DNA of 24,250 nt from an uncultured Desulfobacterales bacterium. Lineage in GTDB: Bacteria > Desulfobacterota > Desulfobacteria > Desulfobacterales > JAFDCJ01. The DNA is taken from positions 1 to 24,250 of the forward strand of contig CALZJV010000066.1 in the NCBI GenBank assembly GCA_945787595.1, given 5' to 3'. Below, one piece after another: positions 17,017 through 23,584 of the stretch. The notes below the pieces were generated by a model. The model was not told where the DNA came from and did not search any database. It saw only the letters and a list, made by a program, of their open reading frames with translations. Position 1 is the stretch's first letter. Every line of letters starts with the position of its first letter. Made by a program: the position numbers and the translations under genes.

Positions 17017-17817
17017 TTAGATTTGGTCAAAGTCGCCGTGGCGACCCTTGCCGCTTTTGAATCGAATCGCGCCGGCGACGCCTTCGGTTTTTAGGGTGTC
17101 GATACTGTTTTCCCATTCGCTTTTGAGTGCCTGTTCAACCGGCAAACCATGTTGCAGATAAACCGAACGGCGGTCCGCGCGCATGCACGCCTGCGGAAAG
17201 CGCGCGATCTCATGCGCCATGGTTTCGGCCGCTTCTCGCGACTGCCCATCCGGAACCACTTGCTCACACGCGCCAATGCGCAATGCTTCTTCGGCCGAGA
17301 CTTTGCGACCGGTCATGATGATTTCGAGTGCGCGACCCTGACCGACCAGCCGTGGCAATCGCACGGTGCCACCGTCGATCAATGGAATTCCCCAGCGTCG
17401 ACAGTAGACACCGAAGTACGCACTTTCTTCCATCACCCGCACATCGCACCACAACGCGAGTTCGAAACCGCCGGCAACCGCCGGTCCCGCAATTGCACCA
17501 ATAACGGGTTTTGATAATTTTAGTCGGCTCGGCCCCATCGGGCCGCGTGGTGGATGACTGCCATCGGTTGGGAAATCGTGTTCGCCTAGCATTTTAGCGT
17601 TCCCTTCAAGCGAACTCGCATACTTAAGATCCCAGCCGGCGCAAAACGCACCACCTTCTCCCCAAAATACGGCGACGCTCGCATCCGGATCGGCATCGAA
17701 GCTTTTAAATGCATCATTCAAGGCCTGAGCGCTATCGGGGTCCATTGCATTGCGCGCTTCCGGCCGGCTATGGATGACGGTGGTCACTGAACCTTGTTTT
17801 TCGACTCGTACTGTCAT
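17017..17817 (-). CDS. Crotonase/enoyl-CoA hydratase-isomerase family protein
   Basis: A 266-aa crotonase-fold protein of normal length. Oxyanion-hole segments are GGAFCAGWDL (55-64) and GPAVAGGFELAL (111-122). The first catalytic Glu of mitochondrial enoyl-CoA hydratase (Glu144) corresponds to Glu119 in GGFE. The second (Glu164, in FGQPE) is replaced: the segment here reads FGVYCRRWGIPLIDGGTVRLP, placing Cys139 at that position. It may therefore catalyse a different CoA-ester reaction from simple hydration. It starts at ATG 17817 with AGGAG 9 bases upstream. The gene is visibly richer in GC, with many CGC/GCG codons, than the flanking kinase gene and non-coding DNA, suggesting horizontal acquisition. 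No other beta-oxidation gene is adjacent. Confidence 0.88.
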   Translation of the reverse strand: MTVRVEKQGSVTTVIHSRPEARNAMDPDSAQALNDAFKSFDADPDASVAVFWGEGGAFCAGWDLKYASSLEGNAKMLGEHDFPTDGSHPPRGPMGPSRLKLSKPVIGAIAGPAVAGGFELALWCDVRVMEESAYFGVYCRRWGIPLIDGGTVRLPRLVGQGRALEIIMTGRKVSAEEALRIGACEQVVPDGQSREAAETMAHEIARFPQACMRADRRSVYLQHGLPVEQALKSEWENSIDTLKTEGVAGAIRFKSGKGRHGDFDQI

Positions 17818-18375
17818 TTCTAACTCTCCTAATAATTAGCTGTTTTGCGACGCAACTTGGTGCTTTAGCCGCTAGGTCATTTTGTGCCGGCGGCGAGCGC
17901 TTGGCTATGTTTTGTCATTCTATATTATTGAGGGGTCGGGGAGTTTCTCAAAGCCGACCCGCTGCATGGATAATCGCCACCGAAATCGCATGAACTCGAT
18001 CCTAAGGCATCGTAATGTATGAACAGTAATCAATATAAAAACGGAAGGTTGTGCGTAATGCCGGGATTGGATGTTAAATAAAAGCTGCAGTGCAAAGCTG
18101 TTCATCCATAACGATCCCTAATGGTCTCAGACAGCATCCGATTTCGGTTGCGGTCATCCACTCCGCTATAATCAAAGGCTTGCGCTGAAAACTTCCCGTC
18201 CCTTCATATTATAAACACCGATCTTTTTTCCCACAATTGCCTATCCTTATTTATTTCTGCTGATCGATCCATAAGAACTCCCGCTCGTCTATGAAAACAT
18301 AACATTTTGAATCCTCGGGGTAGTGGGGAGCGCTATCGCAACGTACTTCGGCGTGATTCAGTTGTAACGCAATTA
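17818..18375. other. 558-bp non-coding or decayed region
   Basis: No credible gene. A 61-codon minus frame at 17920-18105 has protein-like runs but no ribosome-binding site and no family I recognise. It may be a fossil or chance. No inverted terminal repeats marking an insertion sequence were seen. Confidence 0.45.
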
Positions 18376-18756
18376 TTATGACCGCAGTTCAGCGATACAC
18401 TCTATTTCCACTAATGCATTTAAAGGATTTTTTTTGATTGAGATTGTTGTACGGCTAGGCTTGTGTCCCTGAAACATCTCCTCATAGACCTTATTCATCC
18501 CTTGGAAATCGTCCATGTTATTGAGATACACCGTTGTTTTGACGATGCTTTTGAGGGTTAAGCCAATGCCGGCCAAAACAATTGAAAGGTTGTCTAATAC
18601 TCTTTTGGTCTGTTCTTCAATGGTAGTACCGACCAACTTCGTTGTATTTGGGTCTAATGGAGTCTGTCCTGAACAAAATACCAAATTTCCTACTTTCATT
18701 GCATGACAATATGGGCCAATTGCATTCGGTGCATCCTGAACATTAATAGCTTCCAT
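18376..18756 (-). CDS. ridA: RidA-family (YjgF/YER057c/UK114) enamine/imine deaminase
   Basis: A 126-aa full-length RidA-like protein. Family motifs are IGPYCHAMKVGNLVFCSGQTPLDP (12-35), EEQTKRVLDNLSIVLAGIG (47-65), VKTTVYLNNMDDF and the C-terminal PSRTTI...VEIECIA. The active-site Arg of PxR and the Glu of VEIE, needed for imine hydrolysis, are both present, so deaminase activity is expected. The start has GGGA 6 bases upstream. RidA hydrolyses 2-aminoacrylate and related enamines formed by PLP enzymes, preventing damage. No PLP enzyme is adjacent. The gene lies outside the attC-bounded cassettes, near the distal end of the array. Confidence 0.92.
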   Translation of the reverse strand: MEAINVQDAPNAIGPYCHAMKVGNLVFCSGQTPLDPNTTKLVGTTIEEQTKRVLDNLSIVLAGIGLTLKSIVKTTVYLNNMDDFQGMNKVYEEMFQGHKPSRTTISIKKNPLNALVEIECIAELRS

Positions 18757-18975
18757 CGAAATCCCTCTTTATAGTCTTTAGCGGATTTAAACTGAAATAA
18801 TGGACCAGTGAACATTAAATTTTCAGAAAATAAATCGAATAATCGACAAGGAAATTCATCGCATTCGTGATATCCAGTGGAATCTTTATTCATAGCTGAG
18901 GACTGTTCACCTGAGCCATTTAGAACAAACCGCAAGATATAGTATGGCCAGTCTGCCTTTCGAGTCAGAAGGCAT

Positions 18976-19164
18976 TTAGCCTATCGGCTTCCTCCTCATA
19001 AGTATCACATCCAAGCCGCGAGTCCGATAACCATTGAAGCGGTTATAAATAAAGTTAGGAGCCTCAAACGGCTTTATTTCCTCGAACCCCTTAGCCGCAT
19101 AGAAATGCCGCAAGTTGCTATATGGTATGCAATTACGAATATCCATGATTCTCGGTAGAAAAAA
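18976..19164 (-). pseudogene. C-terminal remnant of a GNAT-like acetyltransferase
   Basis: The minus-strand frame ends with NLRHFYAAKGFEEIKPFE..., then LDVILMRRKPIG. The N-x-x-x-FY-x-x-x-GFEEI pattern and the terminal hydrophobic strand resemble the acetyl-CoA-binding and C-terminal part of GNAT proteins. Only about 60 residues remain. A stop codon lies just upstream in frame and no proper start or ribosome-binding site is present. It is probably the broken end of a former gene, possibly a decayed cassette. Family assignment is by pattern only. Confidence 0.4.
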
Positions 19165-19207
19165 CAAACGGGATCATGTCTTTTTTCTTCACTCTATGCC
19201 TAAATCT

Positions 19208-19319
19208 GTCAGTAATCAAGACACGATCCCCTTGTCCCTTCCTGGCTGCAGCTTCATTCTTAGGACTTTGATTTTCCCAGATTCAATGGTTTTCTCCCAC
19301 ACTTGGACAGTTTTAAATC
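19208..19319 (-). pseudogene. Second short coding remnant fused to the truncated HAD gene
   Basis: In the frame shifted from the HAD stop, the minus strand reads ESFIGFKTVQVWEKT then IESGKIKVLRMKLQPGRDKG to a stop near 19208. The GFKTV...G...VLRMKL pattern is reminiscent of the end of a GNAT protein. There is no start codon with a ribosome-binding site. It suggests a deletion junction at about 19320 joining a HAD gene head to another gene's tail. Confidence 0.3.
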
Positions 19320-19577
19320 CTATAAACGATTCTCTTGGTATCCAATAGGGATGTATCGCTCACGATACAACTCAATGGCATGCGCAAGCTTGGCGGCGTT
19401 TGCTGTTTTCATCAATTCCGAAAAGGTGATGTTCAAGTTGGGACCAATGTACTTCTGGAGGTTGCTCTCTGGGTGTGCTGCGTGACCAAGCTCAACCAGA
19501 GCGTGGTTGATCGAGCGAGTGATCCCCTCTGAGGGATCAGTGATCGTTCCATCGAGATCAAAGATAACCGTATTCAT
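19320..19577 (-). pseudogene. Truncated HAD-superfamily hydrolase (phosphoglycolate phosphatase-like), distal cassette
   Basis: The N-terminal 85 residues of a Gph/PGMB-like HAD phosphatase. Motif I FDLDGTITD is intact (nucleophile and acid/base Asp), followed by the cap region YIGPNLNITFSELM and AIELYRERYIPIGYQENRL. Family members are about 215-230 aa and continue with motifs II-IV, all missing here, so the product cannot be an active phosphatase. The start ATG has GAGGGA 5 bases upstream and follows an attC crossover point by about 14 bp, as expected for a cassette gene. No attC follows its 3' end. Deletion of its 3' part together with its own attC is the simplest reading. Confidence 0.75.
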
Positions 19578-19585
19578 ATTCCCTC

Positions 19586-19689
19586 ATGTAACGCCGCCGG
19601 TGAGCAACGGCCTAAATGAATGTCAAATTTGCACGGTCTTTAAGTAAAACCGCTATCTTCACGCCGTCTGCTCGACTGATTGGTTATCT
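19586..19689 (-). other. attC: attC site of the rhodanese cassette (conserved family)
   Basis: Plus-strand ends are ATGTAAC and GTTATCT, both degenerate R boxes. The inner blocks GGTGAGCAACGGCC and CACGCCGTCTGCTCGACT are complementary with extrahelical bases. The central part keeps GCACGGTCTTTAAGTAAAACCG. Length 104 bp. It is the most distal attC in the array and has poor R boxes. Confidence 0.8.
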
Positions 19690-19761
19690 GGTATTTTATG
19701 CTGTTTAGATAGTCTGCGTTCCGGGAAACAGGCCTATTTGCTAACAATCGTTTCCGAACTA

Positions 19762-20157
19762 TCACTCTTTTATAAGGCTAAAGCCTTCATCAAGCCAGCC
19801 GGTTATACCACCGATCATCTTCTTCACAGGCCTTCCAAGTCTGGCTATACGAATCGCTGCCTTCTCAGTAGCATTACAATGTGGACCGGCACAATAGACC
19901 ACAAACAGGGTTTCCAGAGGATATTCTTTAAGACCATTTTCATTAATGCGTGCATGAGGTAGACTTATCGCACCTTCTATATGACCTTTGTTGTAAAGTT
20001 CCTCTCCACGGACGTCAAGGAGCACAAAGTCCTTACGATTATTTGTAATTGCATGATGCACATCCCAGCAATCTGTTTCAAATTCAAGCAAACTTTCAAA
20101 ATGCTCTAATGCTCGTGCAGAATCTGCTGCTGGAGGTCTACTCACTAATGAACTCAT
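19762..20157 (-). CDS. Rhodanese-like domain protein (cassette gene)
   Basis: A 131-aa single-domain rhodanese. Visible features are FVLLDVRGEELYNKGHIEGAISLPHARI (CH2A-type motif), then the active-site loop CAGPHCNAT with the catalytic Cys at VVYC, and the C-terminal GGITGW motif. Such proteins carry sulfane sulfur as a persulfide on that Cys (thiosulfate or polysulfide:acceptor sulfurtransfer). The N-terminal 40 residues are an extra helical segment. The start has GGGAG 6 bases upstream. It is the sole gene of its cassette, followed by attC at 19586-19689. The loop CAGPHCN is longer and more Cys-rich than the GlpE loop and resembles single-domain rhodaneses of heterotrophs annotated as sulfurtransferases. 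Confidence 0.88.
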   Translation of the reverse strand: MSSLVSRPPAADSARALEHFESLLEFETDCWDVHHAITNNRKDFVLLDVRGEELYNKGHIEGAISLPHARINENGLKEYPLETLFVVYCAGPHCNATEKAAIRIARLGRPVKKMIGGITGWLDEGFSLIKE

Positions 20158-20248
20158 AATATCTCCCGTGGTAAAACTGATTTGGTTGAATATTTATCGA
20201 AATTTGTAAAGTCCATATTTCTTGATATCCAATAACTAAACCAGGGTA

Positions 20249-20353
20249 CAGGAACTTCCGCCGCTGAGCCGCGGCCTAAATAAATTTCAATTTTGCACTG
20301 CCTTTACGCAAAATCGCTACCTACACGCCGTCTGTTCCACTGATAGGTTCGAT
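20249..20353 (-). other. attC: attC site of the QueG-like cassette (conserved family)
   Basis: Plus-strand ends are CAGGAAC and GTTCGAT (degenerate R boxes, spacing conserved). The inner blocks GCTGAGCCGCGGCC and CACGCCGTCTGTTCCACT pair with extrahelical bases, and TTTACGCAAAA lies in the centre. Length 105 bp. It ends 8 bp from the stop codon of the iron-sulfur protein gene. Confidence 0.8.
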
Positions 20354-20360
20354 TTTACTT

Positions 20361-21295
20361 TTATCCTGATTCAGACATTTTTTTGCGTACATCCAATGGG
20401 CCGCTGCAAACTGTAATACAGTGGTTACAGGTCGTCTTGATATTTTCCTTAGGACGGTCCAATACACCCCGGGGTCCGAAGGTGATATTGAGTGTGGCAG
20501 CGGCATTTGCTGGGTCGTCCCGCAAGCGCATGAAAAGTTCAGGCAGTCCCTCATCCGTGTCCGGCAAGATGGTCCGCCCGGTTGACCAGGAACTCCATTT
20601 TCCATTCTTTGAAAGACCGGTAAACCCTCCACAACCTATGACGCACCGCAAGTCACCCCCTTTTCGGTTGTAAATAAATTGTCTCCCACCGATCGTCACG
20701 CAGGTTTGTTCCCTCTTGTTGATGAATCCCACGGGACAGACACGGGTGCAGATACGGCAATTGTCGCAAAGGATCTCTTCCCTGGGACTGTCAGGTTCTA
20801 GCAGGGCGTCAGTGAGGACACCTCCCAGATAGACATTTGACCAGTATCCGGGCACCATCACGTTTCCGCTCCACCCGAAGGTTCCCACTCCAGCGCCGAC
20901 AGCCATGTAACGCAGGGATAGAGGGGGTTTCAGGTCTTGATCGGGCAGCTGCTTTTCGAAAGTGTGGCCGGAGCGGTAGAGCCCATTAGGAATGATGGCG
21001 TGGGCCTTGAATCCAGCGCCCTTCAGGCGACTTGCAATGACGTTTGCGATACGGTATATCTCATGGTAGACACGATGCATATTGTCTCTTATGACCATCC
21101 GGGTCACTTTGCCCAGGTAGTCCCTGATCCAGTCGGTGCCGGTAGACACTGCGAATGAAACCACGGCGTTGGCCCACGGCCGGAGATATCGCATATCTGC
21201 AGATGGGGCGCCTCCGAAAAGGCCTCTCTGCGCGCGATTCCGGCCAGGATGCTCCCTTCCCCGCGTGCCAGTTCTTTCAGTTCCGTTTCCAGCAT
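20361..21295 (-). pseudogene. QueG-like 4Fe-4S protein with frameshift near 21205-21208 (cassette gene)
   Basis: The best start is the ATG at 21295 (MLETELKELARGEG) with GGAG 8 bases upstream. That frame reads ...ARREAFSEAP, and the protein then continues in another frame as SADMRYLRPWANAVVSFAV to the stop at 20361. One extra C in the CCCC run (plus strand 21205-21208) would restore SEAPPSADMRYL, the usual family sequence, so this is a one-base deletion or a sequencing error. The body has an epoxyqueuosine reductase-like N-terminal domain, a ferredoxin motif CDNCRICTRVCP, and further Cys in CVIGCGG and CNHCITVCSG. It resembles QueG and the reductive-dehalogenase C-terminal fold, but no cobamide-binding site was identified, so the function is open. 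A longer frame starting at 21362 gives a spurious N-terminus. Confidence 0.7.
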
Positions 21296-21379
21296 TTTCA
21301 CTCTCCTTCTCTTTATAGTACAGCCACGCATGGGTATGGTGAAAATGTTGCTCCAGTCCCATGCGAGTCTTTCTTTACC

Positions 21380-21505
21380 TCATAACAAAGAAGTCAGGGG
21401 CAGCCAGGGTTTCCACTGACTTCAAAAATTACGATTAATTTCAATTTATGATAACCTGCCAAAACGTATAGGCCTTGGCTGTCACCTGAACTGCCATGGT
21501 TAGGC
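21380..21505 (-). other. attC: Divergent attC site of the higBA cassette
   Basis: The plus-strand ends are TCATAAC and GTTAGGC (good R box). The arms GTCAGGGGCAGCCAGGG (left) and CCTTGGCTGTCACCTGAACT (right) pair imperfectly with unpaired extra bases. At 126 bp it is longer than and unrelated to the conserved attC family in this array. It sits between the higA stop and the start of the next cassette, as required. Confidence 0.6.
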
Positions 21506-21520
21506 ACAGAATGATTAAAG

Positions 21521-21841
21521 TTATTGTGCTGCCTGTTGTTGAGTCGCTATAGGTTTGATGATCTTAAGGTTATCGGCCTCGGACCGTTGGGTAAAATATA
21601 GATCCCACCTAAGCTGCAGATTCATCCAGAAGTCCGGAGAAACACCGAAATATTTCGAAAGTCGCAATGCGGTACTTGGTGTTATCCCCCTGCGGCCATT
21701 TATGATTTCATTCACTCTTTGATAAGGAACATGGATCGCATCAGCTAATTCTCGCTGGGTAAGATCCATGGGCTTTAGAAACTCCTCTAATAGCATCTCA
21801 CCAGGGTGTGTTGGAGCTCGATGAGTTGGGATTCGAATCAT
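21521..21841 (-). CDS. higA: HigA-family antitoxin (XRE helix-turn-helix)
   Basis: A 106-aa antitoxin. The N-terminus THPGEMLLEEFLKPMDLTQRELADAIHV and the motif VNEIINGRRGITPSTALRLSKYFGVSPDFWMNLQ are diagnostic of the VapI/HigA family HTH. It neutralises the HigB RNase and represses its own promoter. The start has GGAG 7 bases upstream and lies 20 bp after higB, the typical higB-higA order. It is the second gene of the cassette, followed by a divergent attC. A two-gene toxin-antitoxin cassette is a known stabiliser of large integron arrays. Confidence 0.93.
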   Translation of the reverse strand: MIRIPTHRAPTHPGEMLLEEFLKPMDLTQRELADAIHVPYQRVNEIINGRRGITPSTALRLSKYFGVSPDFWMNLQLRWDLYFTQRSEADNLKIIKPIATQQQAAQ

Positions 21842-21861
21842 TATAATCTCCTCAGAATTCT

Positions 21862-22155
21862 TTAATGGTAATCTGTAATTTCGACATCAATCGGACCTGT
21901 CTCAGTCCACCGGAAACAGATACGATACTGATCATTAATTCGGATGCTATGTTGACCTTTTCTATCTCTGGATAAAGCTTCCAATCGGTTACCGGGTGGA
22001 ACACGGAGTTCATCAAGGGACAATACCGAGTCGAGTTGATCCAGTTTCCGAACTGCAATATTCCATAGGCTTTTTGGACATGCTCGCATGGCTGATTTAG
22101 TAGCCTTGCCGTTGAATAAATCCTCAGTCGCTTTATTTTTGAAAGATCGTATCAT
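21862..22155 (-). CDS. higB: HigB-family toxin (RelE/ParE superfamily mRNA interferase)
   Basis: A 97-aa protein with the HigB consensus: N-terminal MIRSFKNKATEDLFNG, then RKLDQLDSVLSLDELRVPPGNRLEALSRDRKGQHSIRINDQYRICFRW and the C-terminal VEITDYH. The Arg/Lys/His of the RDRKGQHSIRIN segment and the terminal DYH histidine match residues implicated in ribosome-dependent mRNA cleavage in this family. The ATG at 22155 has no evident Shine-Dalgarno. It lies about 60 bp inside the cassette start. Partner of the HigA antitoxin 20 bp downstream. Predicted intact. Confidence 0.92.
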   Translation of the reverse strand: MIRSFKNKATEDLFNGKATKSAMRACPKSLWNIAVRKLDQLDSVLSLDELRVPPGNRLEALSRDRKGQHSIRINDQYRICFRWTETGPIDVEITDYH

Positions 22156-22211
22156 GAATACACAATAACACGGATATCATGCTATTTCAAGGTCTATAAA
22201 TTAATTTTATG

Positions 22212-22317
22212 ACCCAACGTCCGCTGGTGAGCAGCGGCCTATATTAGTACCAACCTTGCACGACCTTAACGTAAAACCGCGGTCTTCACGCCGTCTGCTC
22301 AACTAGCTTTGTTGGGC
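22212..22317 (-). other. attC: attC site of the methyltransferase cassette (conserved family)
   Basis: Both R boxes are perfect: ACCCAAC (22212-22218) and GTTGGGC (22311-22317). The inner blocks GGTGAGCAGCGGCC and CACGCCGTCTGCTCAACT pair with extrahelical bases. Length 106 bp. It follows the methyltransferase stop by 5 bp. Confidence 0.88.
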
Positions 22318-22322
22318 TTCTC

Positions 22323-22988
22323 CTATTTTTCGCGCCTGTATGTTGCTCTGAATCGACGCACCGGAGGATCCTCGTTGTCTTTATAGTCCTCGAAAGATAC
22401 ATTCCTGAGACCCTGAGCCTCAAAAAGCGAAAGTTCGTCTTTCCTCAAGGGCCATGGCATCTTACCTTCGGGTTCGTTCGGTTCTCTACCGCGTGCAATG
22501 ACAAGCAGCGTACCGTCAGACGCGACGAAAGAGGCGATGCAGCGCACGGCCTCTGCCCGGAGATCTGGAGGAAGCACTTGAAGCGTGTACGATTCCAAAA
22601 CAAAATCAAACTTGGCTTGCCATTCGATGGGTGGTGAGAACAGGTCCGCTACGACATACGATACCGACGATTGTGGAAAACGCCCTCGGCTCCATGCGAT
22701 CGCTGACTCCGAGATGTCGAACGCTGTCGTTTGATAACCTCGCTGCGATAGTTCCTCCGCATCGTCGCCCAAGCCACTGCCTACTTTGAGCGCCCGACCA
22801 GAACCGGCAGTTCTTGTGCGATTCAACCATTCAATGAAATTGGGATTCGGCTCCAAATCCGCCCATGGAATAATCGATGCGTCTTCATCCGCCTGCGAGT
22901 AGAGATCCTCGAACCAACCCACGGGGTCACCCGAATCAAGGTGTTTCTTTGCGATCTCTCTCGCGGTTGCTCTGTGCGTCTCGCTCAT
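22323..22988 (-). CDS. Class I SAM-dependent methyltransferase (cassette gene)
   Basis: 221 aa from the ATG at 22988 (MSETHRATAREIAKKHLD). The frame is open 54 codons further upstream, but that stretch is the preceding attC and is not coding. Motif I appears as LKVGSGLGDDAEELSQRGY (usual form VGCGLGDD), motif II as TTAFDISESAIAWSR, and motif III/IV as VVADLFSPP...FDFVLESYTLQVLPP. The family is thiopurine/TehB-like Methyltransf_25, with a C-terminal VRRFRATYRRE strand. The methyl acceptor is unknown; small thiols, metalloids or arrested xenobiotics are typical of relatives. It is the single gene in its cassette. GC content is higher than in the cassettes to its right, so the cassettes probably came from different sources. 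Confidence 0.88.
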   Translation of the reverse strand: MSETHRATAREIAKKHLDSGDPVGWFEDLYSQADEDASIIPWADLEPNPNFIEWLNRTRTAGSGRALKVGSGLGDDAEELSQRGYQTTAFDISESAIAWSRGRFPQSSVSYVVADLFSPPIEWQAKFDFVLESYTLQVLPPDLRAEAVRCIASFVASDGTLLVIARGREPNEPEGKMPWPLRKDELSLFEAQGLRNVSFEDYKDNEDPPVRRFRATYRREK

Positions 22989-23001
22989 TATCGTCTCAGG
23001 C

Positions 23002-23107
23002 AACCAACGTCCGCTGGTGAGCAGCGGCCCAAATAAATTCCAAGCTTGCACGGCCTTTACGTAAAACCGCGGTCTACACGCCGTCTGCTCCACTAGCATG
23101 GTTGGGC
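23002..23107 (-). other. attC: attC site of the CdiI-like cassette (conserved family)
   Basis: The plus-strand left box is AACCAAC and the right box GTTGGGC is perfect. CTGGTGAGCAGCGGC pairs with the complement of CACGCCGTCTGCTCCACTAG with two extra unpaired bases, the asymmetry expected for single-strand attC recombination. The centre holds the palindrome TTTACGTAAA. Length 106 bp. Confidence 0.9.
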
Positions 23108-23136
23108 GCAACTTTCTAATATAATGCCATATCTGG

Positions 23137-23457
23137 CTAAAGCTTAGCAATCCACCTTACTATTGATTCTCGTAGATCAAGCTTTCGGTCCCACCATTGA
23201 GCCCCCAGCCTGAACCACGCATTACGTAGACCTTTTTGTTTCTTTCCGAGATTTTCTTTAAGAAACTCAATAAATTCCTTCCTTAGCGAGGCTTTCTCTG
23301 CATTTGATAATGAGCGTAAAAATCCCAGAGCCATTTCGTCAGGATCACAATTTAATAAGTCGAAATCTTGATGGAAGATTCTAACGAAACGTTTTAATTC
23401 GGTTTCAGAACCATATTTTGGAACTATTACTGTTATGCTATCGCATTCTTTATTCAT
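23137..23457 (-). CDS. Small protein resembling CdiI-type contact-inhibition immunity proteins (cassette gene)
   Basis: A 106-aa protein starting about 20 bp after the cassette crossover. It has a short N-terminal strand and then RIFHQDFDLLNCDPDEMALGFLRSLS, followed by a Lys/Glu-rich helix and LRNAWFRLGAQWWDRK. The FHQD-aromatic motif followed by a D/E-x-x-x-x-FL helix is like the CdiI_2/barstar-like immunity group of contact-dependent inhibition systems. That comparison is from memory of the pattern. No toxin is adjacent, so it would be an orphan immunity gene. No signal peptide or membrane segment. A function independent of CDI is equally possible. Confidence 0.6.
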   Translation of the reverse strand: MNKECDSITVIVPKYGSETELKRFVRIFHQDFDLLNCDPDEMALGFLRSLSNAEKASLRKEFIEFLKENLGKKQKGLRNAWFRLGAQWWDRKLDLRESIVRWIAKL

Positions 23458-23470
23458 TTGATTAGATACT

Positions 23471-23573
23471 GCCCAACGCCGCGGTGAGTAGCGGCCCAGA
23501 TTAATACCGAAATTGCACGGCCTTTACGCAAAACCGCTATCTACACGCCGTCTGCTCCACTGGTTGGTTAACC
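23471..23573 (-). other. attC: attC site of the unknown-protein cassette (conserved family)
   Basis: The left box GCCCAAC is perfect, and the right box GTTAACC (23567-23573) matches the start of its own cassette (TTAACC next to the attC at 24129). GGTGAGTAGCGGCC and CACGCCGTCTGCTCCACT pair imperfectly, and the centre holds TTTACGCAAAA. Length 103 bp. Confidence 0.9.
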
Positions 23574-23584
23574 AATTCTATTTC

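Noticed and set aside
17920..18105. 61-codon minus frame between the crotonase and RidA regions
   Set aside because: No ribosome-binding site, no family resemblance, and composition like the surrounding non-coding DNA.
21296..21362. Alternative N-terminus of the QueG-like frame beginning MGLEQHFHH
   Set aside because: Low-complexity Arg/Gly-rich sequence with no family resemblance; the good ribosome-binding site and family-like N-terminus are in the other frame at 21295.
22989..23150. 54-codon N-terminal extension of the methyltransferase frame
   Set aside because: It runs straight through the attC at 23002-23107; the methyltransferase starts at MSETHR (22988).
19586..23573. Regularly recurring about 105-bp repeats considered as a CRISPR array
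   Set aside because: Repeats are far too long and variable, spacing is 0.5-2.5 kb with intact genes between them, and there are no cas genes. Integron attC fits better.
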